A stretch of 16,188 nucleotides of DNA from Clostridia bacterium (GCA_900754695.1 CAAEDU010000021.1:1-16188); one strand, 5' to 3'; shown: positions 7,498 to 13,655, numbered from the stretch's first letter. Numbers and translations: made by a program. Notes: generated by a model not told the origin, from the sequence alone.

Positions 7498-8031
7498 ATG
7501 GAATTCAGAGGCACTACGATATGCGCCGTCAAGAGAGGCGGCATGACTGCCGTCGCGGGCGACGGTCAGGTCACGATGGGCGAGAGCGTCATCATGAAGG
7601 GCAATGCCGTCAAGGTGAAGCGCATCTACAACGACAAGGTCATCATCGGCTTTGCGGGCTCCGTCTCGGACGCCTTCGCTCTCTCGGAAAAATTTGAAGA
7701 AATGCTGCAAAAATACAGCGGGAACCTCATGCGTTCCGCAGTGGAACTCGCAGAACTCTGGCGCAGCGACAAAATGTACCGCAAGCTGGAGGCGCTGCTC
7801 ATCGTCGCGGACGCGAACTCACTCTACATCGTGTCCGGCAGCGGCGAGGTCATCGAGCCCGAGAGCGGCATCTGCGCCATCGGCAGCGGCGGGAATTACG
7901 CGCTCGCGGCGGCGCGCGCCCTTGCGGGAGCCACCGACCTCGACGCGAAGGAGATCGCCGTCCGCGCGCTCAAGATCGCGTCGGAACTGTGCGTCTTCAC
8001 CAATGACCACATCACCGTGGAGACGGTGTAA
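7498..8031 (+). CDS. hslV: ATP-dependent protease subunit HslV (ClpQ)
   Basis: A 177-residue proteolytic subunit of the HslUV (ClpQY) protease, a proteasome-like threonine hydrolase forming stacked hexamer rings. The sequence MEFRG-TTICAV predicts removal of five residues to expose Thr6 as the nucleophile; Asp22 (GDGQVT) and Lys39 match the catalytic Asp17 and Lys33 of the mature E. coli enzyme. The threonine contrasts with the serine-type Bacillus subtilis ClpQ. The start at 7498 is set by GGAGG and by the family N-terminus; a longer in-frame ORF from 7432 would overlap trmFO and add 22 residues unlike HslV. The 3' end encodes a perfect hairpin that precedes the hslU ribosome binding site. 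hslU begins 9 nt later. Confidence 0.97.
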   Translation: MEFRGTTICAVKRGGMTAVAGDGQVTMGESVIMKGNAVKVKRIYNDKVIIGFAGSVSDAFALSEKFEEMLQKYSGNLMRSAVELAELWRSDKMYRKLEALLIVADANSLYIVSGSGEVIEPESGICAIGSGGNYALAAARALAGATDLDAKEIAVRALKIASELCVFTNDHITVETV

Positions 8032-8035
8032 GGAG
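8013..8035 (+). promoter_or_regulatory. hairpin abutting the hslU ribosome binding site
   Basis: CACCGT (8013-8018) pairs perfectly with ACGGTG (8023-8028) around a GGAG tetraloop that itself looks like a Shine-Dalgarno core. The true site AAGGAG is at 8030-8035, only one base after the stem, and 5 nt before the hslU ATG. The hairpin lies in the last codons of hslV, so ribosomes finishing hslV would melt it. Confidence 0.5.
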
Positions 8036-8040
8036 ACACT

Positions 8041-9363
8041 ATGGAACTCACACCGAAACAGATAGTCAAAGAACTGGACAGATACATCATAGGGCAGCAG
8101 GACGCCAAGATCGCCGTCGCGATCGCCCTGCGCAACCGCTATCGCCGCAGCCGCCTCCCCGAGGAGATGCGCGAGGAGATCACTCCCAAGAACATCCTCA
8201 TGAAGGGGCCCACCGGCGTCGGCAAGACGGAGATCGCCAGAAGGCTCGCCAAGCTCGTCCGCGCCCCCTTCGTCAAGGTGGAAGCCACCAAGTTCACCGA
8301 AGTGGGCTATGTGGGCAGGGATGTGGAGAGCATCATCCGCGACCTCGTCGAGGTCTCCATCCGCATGGTCAAGGACGAGAAGTTCAAAGAGGTCATGCCC
8401 CGCGCCACCGAGATCGCTGAGAACAAGCTGGTGGACATCATCCTCCCCATCCGCAAGAAGGCGGACACGGCGGACAAGTCCGACGCGCAGCTCAAAGAGG
8501 AGCTTCTGAGCGAGATCCGCGCGGGACACCTCGACGGCATCACCATCGAGATGGAGATCAAGCAGCAACCCAAGCCCATACAGCTCACCCCCGGCAACGC
8601 TCCCGGCAACGAGATCGACCTCGGCAGCATCTTCGGCGGCATGATGGGCGGCGGCAGAGTGAAGAAACGCAAGCTCACCGTCAAGCAGGCGATGGACTTC
8701 ATCGTCAACCAGGAGGCGGAGAAGATGGTGGATCAGGACGCCATCACCTCGGAGGCTCTCGCAAGAGCGGAGCAGGACGGCGTCGTCTTCCTCGACGAGA
8801 TAGACAAAGTGGCGGCAAGAGCGGGCAGAGACCAAGGGCACGATGTCTCCCGCGAGGGCGTGCAGCGCGACATCCTTCCCATCGTGGAGGGGAGCACGGT
8901 GCAGACCAAGTACGGCTCCATCCGCACGGACTTCATCCTCTTCATAGCGGCGGGCGCTTTCCACATGTCCAAGATGGAGGATCTCATCCCGGAACTCCAA
9001 GGCAGGTTCCCCATCAGAGTGGAGCTTGACAACCTCACCGAGGACGACTTCGTCAAGATCCTGACAGAGCCCGACAACGCCGTGCTCAAACAGTATAAGG
9101 CACTGCTCGGCGTGGACGGCGTGACGCTGAACTTCACGGACGAGGCGATAAGAGAGATCGCGCGGACCGCGTACTACGAAAACGAGAACAGCGAGAACCT
9201 CGGCGCGAGGCGTCTGCACGCGGTGCTCGAGCACCTTCTGAAGGACATCCTCTACGAGGCGGACGACAACATGACGAAGGAGATCGACATCGACCGCGAC
9301 TACGTCACGGCGCATCTCGCGACCTCGCTGCGCGCCGCGTCGCTCAAAAAATACATTCTGTGA
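8041..9363 (+). CDS. hslU: ATP-dependent protease ATPase subunit HslU (ClpY)
   Basis: A 440-residue AAA+ unfoldase that feeds substrates into HslV. Walker A is GPTGVGKT (56-63) and Walker B is VVFLDE (248-253), separated by the family's inserted I-domain (about 105-235) that receives substrate. Residues 254-440 hold the sensor region and C-domain, ending in LKKYIL. That hydrophobic tail is the part of HslU known to dock into HslV and switch it on. Length matches E. coli HslU (443). AAGGAG lies 5 nt before the ATG. In Bacillus the next gene is codY; here hisS follows after 93 nt. Confidence 0.98.
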   Translation: MELTPKQIVKELDRYIIGQQDAKIAVAIALRNRYRRSRLPEEMREEITPKNILMKGPTGVGKTEIARRLAKLVRAPFVKVEATKFTEVGYVGRDVESIIRDLVEVSIRMVKDEKFKEVMPRATEIAENKLVDIILPIRKKADTADKSDAQLKEELLSEIRAGHLDGITIEMEIKQQPKPIQLTPGNAPGNEIDLGSIFGGMMGGGRVKKRKLTVKQAMDFIVNQEAEKMVDQDAITSEALARAEQDGVVFLDEIDKVAARAGRDQGHDVSREGVQRDILPIVEGSTVQTKYGSIRTDFILFIAAGAFHMSKMEDLIPELQGRFPIRVELDNLTEDDFVKILTEPDNAVLKQYKALLGVDGVTLNFTDEAIREIARTAYYENENSENLGARRLHAVLEHLLKDILYEADDNMTKEIDIDRDYVTAHLATSLRAASLKKYIL

Positions 9364-9426
9364 TATTTGCCGGAAAACGCACTTTATCCGTCAAAAACAA
9401 GCGATGAAGTACGTTTGCGGCGGTAT

Positions 9427-9452
9427 GCGGCTCGGGAGGAGCCGCGCGGAGG
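9427..9452 (+). promoter_or_regulatory. hairpin abutting the hisS ribosome binding site
   Basis: GCGGCTC (9427-9433) pairs perfectly over 7 bp with GAGCCGC (9439-9445) around a GGGAG loop. The ribosome binding site GGAGG (9448-9452) follows after two bases. The 93-base hslU-hisS gap shows no T-box specifier or AGGGUGG-type element, so this is not a T-box. Confidence 0.5.
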
Positions 9453-9456
9453 AGAC

Positions 9457-10710
9457 ATGATCAACATCCCCAAAGGCACCAAGGATATGCTCCCTTCGGA
9501 CGCCTACAAATGGCATTACGTCGAAGAAAAGGCGAGGAAAGTCGCCGCGCTCTTCGGCTTCCGCGAGATCCGCACCCCCATGTTCGAGCACACCGAACTC
9601 TTCACGCGCGGCGTGGGGGAGACCACGGACATCGTGACCAAAGAGATGTACACCTTCCTCGACAAGGGTGGCAGGAGCATGACTCTGCGCCCCGAGGGGA
9701 CGGCGGGTGTCGCGCGCGCTTTCATCGAGAACGGGCTCGCGCAGCAGCCCCTCCCCATGAAGGCTTATTATCTCGCGTCCGTCTTCCGCTATGAGCGCCC
9801 CCAGAACGGGAGGCTGCGCGAACACCATCAGTTCGGCGTGGAGCTCTACGGCAGCGAGTTGCCCGCGGCGGACGCCGAGGTCATCGCGCTCGCGCACACC
9901 TTCCTCACTTCGGTGGGGCTGACCTCCCTCTCCCTCAACATCAACAGCATAGGGTGCAGGGAGTGCAGGAAGGCTTACAACGCCGCCTTGAAGGAATATA
10001 TCGGCGCCAATCTTTCCGACATGTGCGCCGCCTGCCGCGACCGTTTCGACCGCAATCCTCTCCGCATCCTCGACTGCAAAGAGGAGAAGTGCCGTAGGAT
10101 CACCGCAGGCGCGCCCCGCATAACGGACTTCCTCTGCGAGGACTGCAAGGCGCATTTTGCCGAGCTTCAGAGGCTGCTCGAAAAGCAGGGCATACCTTTC
10201 ACCGTCAATCCTTCCATAGTGCGCGGGCTGGACTATTACACCCGCACGGTGTTCGAGTTTGTCTCCGACGCCATCGGCGCGCAGGGCACGGTGTGCGGCG
10301 GCGGCAGATATAACCATCTCGTGGAAGAGGTGGGCGGCAAACCCACTCCCGCGGTCGGCTTCGGGCTGGGGCTGGAGCGCCTCATCATGGTGCTGGAAAA
10401 CACGGACGCATTGCATGCGGAGCAGGAGAGGACGGACGTCTATCTCGCGCCCCTCGGCGAGCGTGCCGCGGAGCGTGCGGTGACGCTCGTGTCCGAGCTC
10501 AGGGCGGCGGGGGTCTCCGCCGAGTCCGATCTCATGGGCAGGAGCTTCAAGGCGCAGATGAAGTATGCGGACAAGTGCGGCGCGCGCTTCCTCGCTGTCA
10601 TGGGTGACGACGAGCTGGAAAGGGGCGCAGTCTCTCTCAAAAACATGCTTACGGGCGAGAGCTCGGAAGTGCGTTTTGCGGACATCCCCGCGGCGGTGGG
10701 AAAAGCATGA
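9457..10710 (+). CDS. hisS: histidyl-tRNA synthetase
   Basis: A 417-residue class II aminoacyl-tRNA synthetase that charges tRNA-His. Motif 1 lies around RTPMFEHTELFTRG (39-52), and TLRPEGTAG is at 76-84. Motif 2 includes FRYERPQNGR (110-119), the histidine-specific segments are VRGLDYYT (255-262) and CGGGRYNHL (280-288), and motif 3 is VGFGLGLERL (300-309). The C-terminal anticodon-binding domain spans about 325-417. The insertion at 167-230 has CxxC pairs at 167/170, 190/193 and 227/230, seen in many Clostridia enzymes as I recall, and possibly metal-binding. The ATG at 9457 with GGAGG 4 nt upstream is preferred; the frame is open to a TTG at 9367, but that would translate the leader. The stop overlaps the next gene by 4 nt (ATGA). 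Confidence 0.97.
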   Translation: MINIPKGTKDMLPSDAYKWHYVEEKARKVAALFGFREIRTPMFEHTELFTRGVGETTDIVTKEMYTFLDKGGRSMTLRPEGTAGVARAFIENGLAQQPLPMKAYYLASVFRYERPQNGRLREHHQFGVELYGSELPAADAEVIALAHTFLTSVGLTSLSLNINSIGCRECRKAYNAALKEYIGANLSDMCAACRDRFDRNPLRILDCKEEKCRRITAGAPRITDFLCEDCKAHFAELQRLLEKQGIPFTVNPSIVRGLDYYTRTVFEFVSDAIGAQGTVCGGGRYNHLVEEVGGKPTPAVGFGLGLERLIMVLENTDALHAEQERTDVYLAPLGERAAERAVTLVSELRAAGVSAESDLMGRSFKAQMKYADKCGARFLAVMGDDELERGAVSLKNMLTGESSEVRFADIPAAVGKA

Positions 10711-11153
10711 CCGAGAGGGGAGTGGTCACCAAGGTCAAGGGCGGACGCGCCACGGTGGAGTTCGACAGGAAGAGCGCCTGCGACAGTTGCCACATGTGCG
10801 CGGTCACCAAGGACGGCATGAAGGTGAAGATCGTCATAGAGAACACTCTCAATGCCGCCGTCGGCGACGTCGTGACCGTGAGCATGGGGGAGCGGTTTGT
10901 GTTGACAGCCGCCCTCATCGTGTATATAATACCCCTTGTACTCGTCGGGATAGGCGTGGGCGTGGGCTCCCTTCTGACGGAGCTTGCGCAGGTGCTTCTT
11001 GCGGTGGGCGGACTGGTGGTCGGCTTTGTCATCGCCTTTTTGCTGGACAGGTTCGTCATCAGGAAGAAGAAGGGTTTTGCGCCCCGCATGACGGAGATAT
11101 GCGCACCCGCAGCTGTATATACGGGCGAGAGCGCGAAAGACATCGAAAAGTAA
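10707..11153 (+). CDS. RseC/MucC-family (SoxR-reducing-like) membrane protein
   Basis: A 148-residue membrane protein with the RseC/MucC layout. An N-terminal beta-rich part (MTERGVVTKVKGGRATVEF) carries a cysteine cluster CDSCHMC (Cys25, Cys28, Cys31). Two membrane segments (about 64-87 and 95-117) follow, then a basic cytoplasmic tail. In E. coli RseC works with the Rsx/Rnf complex to keep SoxR reduced; elsewhere the role is uncertain. The four-nt overlap with hisS and the thioredoxin gene 31 nt downstream suggest a redox function, which is inference. No rnf or rsx genes are in the window. The gene contains a perfect-consensus promoter in its first membrane segment. Family assignment is by cysteine pattern and topology only. 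Confidence 0.75.
   Translation: MTERGVVTKVKGGRATVEFDRKSACDSCHMCAVTKDGMKVKIVIENTLNAAVGDVVTVSMGERFVLTAALIVYIIPLVLVGIGVGVGSLLTELAQVLLAVGGLVVGFVIAFLLDRFVIRKKKGFAPRMTEICAPAAVYTGESAKDIEK
10902..10930 (+). promoter_or_regulatory. perfect-consensus sigma-A promoter inside the RseC-like gene
   Basis: TTGACA (10902-10907), a 17-bp spacer and TATAAT (10925-10930) match the consensus at all 12 positions with ideal spacing. It lies in codons for membrane residues 66-75 and uses two ATA isoleucine codons in a region where ATC is the normal choice. Transcription would begin near 10937, about 250 nt upstream of trxA, and would drive trxA and perhaps glyA. Confidence 0.7.
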
Positions 11154-11159
11154 TACTTG

Positions 11160-11178
11160 CGGCGCGAGCCGAAAGGAG
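11160..11178 (+). promoter_or_regulatory. small GNRA hairpin abutting the trxA ribosome binding site
   Basis: CGGC (11160-11163) and GCCG (11168-11171) close a GCGA tetraloop of the GNRA type. AAAGGAG (11172-11178) follows directly, 6 nt before the trxA ATG. The stem is only 4 bp, so this is the weakest of the SD-abutting hairpins. Confidence 0.35.
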
Positions 11179-11184
11179 AATGTT

Positions 11185-11508
11185 ATGACTGAGAATTGTT
11201 TGACCATCACGAGCGACAATTTCGACACTATCATCCGCGAAAACGACGTCGTTATGGTGGATTTCTGGGCAAGCTGGTGCGGACCCTGCAAGATGCTGGG
11301 CCCCGTCATCGAGAGCGTTGCGGACGACTATGCGGGCAAAGCCGTCGTCGGAAAGGTGAACGTGGACGATTGCCCCGATCTTGCGGAAAGATTCGGCATA
11401 ATGACCATCCCCGCCGTGTACGTCTTCAAATCCGGCGCCGTCGTCGAGAAGATGATCGGCCTTCGTCAGAAGCCCCAGTTCGCTGCGGCACTCGACAAAA
11501 ATCTGTAA
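11185..11508 (+). CDS. trxA: thioredoxin
   Basis: A 107-residue cytoplasmic thiol-disulfide oxidoreductase with full thioredoxin fold length. The active site is WCGPC (31-35), the buried acid is Asp26 (VDFWASWCGPC), and cis-Pro76 is in MTIPAV. An extra Cys5 near the N-terminus is unusual but outside the fold core. AAAGGAG lies 6 nt before the ATG; an ATG at 11180 is out of frame. No thioredoxin reductase gene is present in the window. Its neighbour upstream is the RseC-like cysteine membrane protein, a plausible redox partner by context only. Confidence 0.97.
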   Translation: MTENCLTITSDNFDTIIRENDVVMVDFWASWCGPCKMLGPVIESVADDYAGKAVVGKVNVDDCPDLAERFGIMTIPAVYVFKSGAVVEKMIGLRQKPQFAAALDKNL

Positions 11509-11515
11509 GAGCCAT

Positions 11516-11544
11516 GCCCACGAATGTGGGCTTGACTTTTATAT
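11516..11544 (+). terminator. probable weak terminator or attenuator after trxA
   Basis: GCCCAC (11516-11521) pairs perfectly with GTGGGC (11526-11531) around GAAT, followed by TTGACTTTTATAT, a broken T tract. Some readthrough into glyA is expected. The TTGACT here has no -10 box at proper distance. Confidence 0.5.
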
Positions 11545-11545
11545 C

Positions 11546-11575
11546 GGGAGGAGCGCTCCCGCGTCCGTGAGGACG
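11546..11575 (+). promoter_or_regulatory. structured leader of glyA
   Basis: Two further hairpins sit between the trxA terminator and glyA: GGGAG/CTCCC (11546-11550 with 11556-11560, containing the palindrome GGAGCGCTCC) and CGTCC/GGACG (11562-11566 with 11571-11575) closing a GTGA loop. The ribosome binding site follows 11 nt later. It does not match the glycine, ZTP or THF riboswitch patterns that could be expected before glyA. Confidence 0.35.
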
Positions 11576-11598
11576 AAAATCACTTCAAAGGAGAAAAT

Positions 11599-12855
11599 AT
11601 GGTAGACCTCAAGTGCATAGGTGCGGTGGATCCCGAACTTTACGGTTCCATGGTGGAGGAGCTCCGCCGTCAGCAGCACAACCTCGAACTCATCGCAAGC
11701 GAAAACATCGTCTCGCCCGCAGTCATGGCGGCGGCAGGCAGTTTCTACACCAACAAGTATGCGGAGGGTTATCCCCGCAAGCGCTATTACGGCGGATGTC
11801 AGTTCGTCGACCGCGCGGAGGAACTTGCGATCGAGCGCGCGAAGGAACTCTTCGGCGTCAAATTCGCCAACGTCCAGGCGCACAGCGGCTCCAATGCCAA
11901 CTTTGCGGTCTACTATGCGGTGCTGCAGCCCGGTGATACCGTGCTCGGCATGTCCCTCTCCGAGGGCGGGCACCTCACCCACGGCTCTCCCGTCAACCTC
12001 AGCGGCAAGCTCTTCAGGTTCGTCTCTTACGGGCTCGACCCCGAGACGGGCAGGATAGACTACGACGACGTCAGGAAGAAAGCTCTCGAATATAAGCCCA
12101 AACTCATCGTCGCGGGCGCGTCGGCGTACGCGCGCACCATCGAGTTCGACAAGTTCCGCGCCATCGCGGACGAAGTCGGGGCTTATTTCATGGTGGACAT
12201 CGCGCACATCGCGGGTCTCGTTGCGGCAGGGCTGCATTCCTCTCCCGTGCCGTATGCGGACTTTGTGACTTCCACCACCCACAAGACCCTGCGCGGACCG
12301 AGGGGCGGTCTCATCATGACCAACAACGAGGAGCTCGCAAAGCTCATCGACAAGACCATCTTTCCCGGCTCTCAGGGCGGTCCTCTGATGCACATCATCG
12401 CGGCGAAGGCGGTCGCCTTCAAAGAGGCGCTCACCCCCGAGTTCAAGGAGTATCAGAAGCAGGTGCTCGCAAACGCCAAGGCGCTTGCGGAGACGCTGCT
12501 TGCGGAGGGCGTCAACCTCGTCAGCGGCGGCACGGACAATCACCTCATGCTCCTGAACCTCGTCGGCACGGGCGTCACGGGCAAACAGCTCGAGAAGTGG
12601 CTGGACGAGGCGCACATCACCGTCAATAAGAACGCCGTCCCCAACGACCCCGAGAAGCCTTTCGTCACCAGCGGAGTCAGGATCGGCACCCCCGCCGTCA
12701 CCACCCGCGGCATGAAAGAGGAGGATATGAAGGTCATCGGCAAGTGCATCGCGGACATCATCAAAAACGGTGAGGAAGCGATCCCCGCCGTCACCGAGAA
12801 GGTGCTCGCGCTCTGCGCCGCGCATCCTCTTTACGAGAACGACGTCATCTTTTAA
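11599..12855 (+). CDS. glyA: serine hydroxymethyltransferase
   Basis: A 418-residue PLP enzyme that interconverts serine plus THF with glycine plus 5,10-methylene-THF, the main source of one-carbon units. The PLP lysine is Lys229 in TSTTHKTLRGPRGG. Other family blocks are LIASENIVS near 33-41, NKYAEGYP and RYYGG in the N-terminal arm, VDIAHIAGL, and the glycine-rich FPGSQGGP. Length is normal. AAAGGAG lies 5 nt before the ATG. It is the last gene of the long cluster. Its product methylene-THF is the substrate of TrmFO encoded upstream. Confidence 0.98.
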   Translation: MVDLKCIGAVDPELYGSMVEELRRQQHNLELIASENIVSPAVMAAAGSFYTNKYAEGYPRKRYYGGCQFVDRAEELAIERAKELFGVKFANVQAHSGSNANFAVYYAVLQPGDTVLGMSLSEGGHLTHGSPVNLSGKLFRFVSYGLDPETGRIDYDDVRKKALEYKPKLIVAGASAYARTIEFDKFRAIADEVGAYFMVDIAHIAGLVAAGLHSSPVPYADFVTSTTHKTLRGPRGGLIMTNNEELAKLIDKTIFPGSQGGPLMHIIAAKAVAFKEALTPEFKEYQKQVLANAKALAETLLAEGVNLVSGGTDNHLMLLNLVGTGVTGKQLEKWLDEAHITVNKNAVPNDPEKPFVTSGVRIGTPAVTTRGMKEEDMKVIGKCIADIIKNGEEAIPAVTEKVLALCAAHPLYENDVIF

Positions 12856-12864
12856 GCGCCGAAA

Positions 12865-12880
12865 GGGAGCGCCGGCTCCC
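12865..12880 (+). other. hairpin shortly after glyA
   Basis: GGGAGC (12865-12870) pairs perfectly with GCTCCC (12875-12880) around GCCG, 9 nt after the glyA stop. No T tract follows, so it may be a 3' stabilising or processing structure rather than a terminator. Confidence 0.5.
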
Positions 12881-12902
12881 TCACGCCAAGACAGACAGCA
12901 TG

Positions 12903-12928
12903 GAGCCGTCCCGTGGGGCGGCTCTTTT
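12903..12928 (+). terminator. intrinsic terminator of the comM-glyA cluster
   Basis: GAGCCGTCCC (12903-12912) pairs with GGGGCGGCTC (12915-12924), a 10-bp stem with one T-G wobble, followed directly by TTTT (12925-12928). It is oriented for plus-strand transcripts; on the minus strand no T run follows. Confidence 0.75.
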
Positions 12929-12939
12929 CATGCGGTTTT

Positions 12940-12970
12940 GCGGACGCGTCCGCTCGGCGCGGGCGCGCCC
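12940..12970. repeat. two adjacent perfect GC palindromes
   Basis: GCGGACGCGTCCGC (12940-12953, 14 bp) and GGGCGCGCCC (12961-12970, 10 bp) lie just past the stop of the minus-strand gene at 12977. Neither is followed by a T run on the minus strand, so they are not standard terminators, but they could stabilise or slow transcription at that gene's 3' end. Confidence 0.45.
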
Positions 12971-12976
12971 CGGGCG

Positions 12977-13375
12977 TCACCGCCTTCTGATGCGCCACAG
13001 CGTCTCCATGAAGGTGCGCACTTCCGACCCCGCAAAGCCGATGTCGCCGAAGGGCGTTTCGGCGTATGTATGCGTGCGCGGCGCCCCTCGCGTCCCGCCG
13101 TCCGCACCCTCTCCGTTTTGCCGAGGGGACGCCGTGTCGGGGGACGGGGCGCCCGTCTTCATCATGTTCATGAGAAGGGGGAGGAGGCGGCTCATGCCGT
13201 CTTGGGGCGCGTCGCCCGCGGTTTCCGCCGAGCCGGTCGCGGCGGTTTTTGCGTTCAGCATCCCGATGAGGACGGGGAGCATCGCGCTCATGTCCGCTTT
13301 TCCCTTTTCCGTCCCGCCGCTTTTCATGCCGCCGAGCAGGTTCATCAATGCCATCATCGTGCCAAAGTCCGTCAT
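12977..13375 (-). CDS. methionine-rich protein of unknown function
   Basis: I do not recognise this 132-residue protein. It has three similar hydrophobic, methionine-rich segments: MMALMNLLGGMKS (7-19), MSAMLPVLIGMLNAK (29-43) and MSRLLPLLMNMMKTG (61-75). A Gly/Pro/Ala-rich, probably disordered stretch (76-102) follows, then a compact C-terminal part (104-132) with PFGDIGFAGSEV and ETLWRIRRR. The segments are too short for clear membrane helices and may be amphipathic. The start at 13375 is chosen because GAGGTGG lies just upstream; the ATG at 13390 has no ribosome binding site. The frame uses GC-ending codons like the neighbours, and the overlapping plus frame reads as a shadow. It diverges from the 73-residue gene and S8 protease, which hints at shared regulation. 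Confidence 0.65.
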   Translation of the reverse strand: MTDFGTMMALMNLLGGMKSGGTEKGKADMSAMLPVLIGMLNAKTAATGSAETAGDAPQDGMSRLLPLLMNMMKTGAPSPDTASPRQNGEGADGGTRGAPRTHTYAETPFGDIGFAGSEVRTFMETLWRIRRR

Positions 13376-13433
13376 GGTCCACCTCACCATCCAATATATG
13401 ACGGCATATCATGTTCGTGACGAAGGAGGGGAT
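13376..13433. promoter_or_regulatory. divergent promoter region of two small unknown genes
   Basis: Only 58 bases separate two divergent genes, so their promoters must overlap here or extend into the coding ends. The AT-rich core contains TATATT on the minus strand (13398-13393) and the dyad ATATG-ACGG-CATAT (13396-13409). No convincing -35 box is visible for either direction. TTCG-TGA-CGAA (13414-13424) forms a small hairpin whose 3' arm overlaps the AAGGAGG (13423-13429) of the plus-strand gene. Confidence 0.35.
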
Positions 13434-13655
13434 ATGGATCTTTTCGGCAACGATGACGTCACGCGAAGGATAGGGCGCTATTCCTCCATGAGCCGCGATG
13501 AGCTCATGCGGGAGCTCGAACATGAAGCGGCGGCGCTCAGAGCGCAGGGGATGCTGGACACGGCGAAACTCGAGGAGTTCCTCCGGAGCGCCGCGCCCTA
13601 TATGACTGCGGATCAGATCGCGCGGATGAGGGAGCTCATAGATGCGCTGCGCTGA
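13434..13655 (+). CDS. small helical protein of unknown function coupled to S8 protease
   Basis: I do not recognise this 73-residue protein. It is rich in charged residues and looks all-helical: RDELMRELEHEAAALRAQGM (21-40), then TAKLEEFLRSAAPYM (43-57) and DQIARMRELIDALR (60-73). It has no signal peptide or membrane segment. The strong AAGGAGG at 13423-13429 sets the ATG at 13434; the frame is open far upstream, but that part is antisense to the minus-strand gene and has no comparable start. Its last 14 bases overlap the S8 protease start, so the two are co-translated. It could be a partner, inhibitor or adaptor of the protease; that is inference from position. Confidence 0.75.
   Translation: MDLFGNDDVTRRIGRYSSMSRDELMRELEHEAAALRAQGMLDTAKLEEFLRSAAPYMTADQIARMRELIDALR
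13626..13639 (+). promoter_or_regulatory. S8 protease ribosome binding site held in a hairpin tetraloop
   Basis: ATGAG (13626-13630) pairs perfectly with CTCAT (13635-13639), and the loop is exactly GGAG (13631-13634), the only Shine-Dalgarno core in front of the ATG at 13642 (7-nt spacing). The structure lies in the end of the upstream small gene, so its translation would melt it. Confidence 0.5.

Noticed and set aside
9364..9456. T-box leader before hisS
   Set aside because: The gap is too short (93 nt) and lacks the conserved antiterminator sequence; only a simple hairpin is present.
9955..10146. Cysteine pairs in the HisRS insertion as a novel zinc site
   Set aside because: Similar CxxC pairs occur, as far as I recall, in other Clostridia HisRS proteins, so this is probably ordinary family variation.
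11532..11560. TTGACT as a -35 box of a glyA promoter
   Set aside because: The position 17 bp downstream reads GCTCCC, not a -10 box; the T-rich stretch is better read as a terminator tail.
11509..11598. Glycine, ZTP or THF riboswitch before glyA
   Set aside because: None of the conserved cores I know for these classes could be found, and the region is short and made of simple hairpins.
12900..13433. Long plus-strand reading frame extending the 73-residue gene upstream
   Set aside because: It runs antisense to the Met-rich gene, its composition is Arg/Pro/Ser-rich like a shadow frame, and the strong AAGGAGG marks 13434 as the start.
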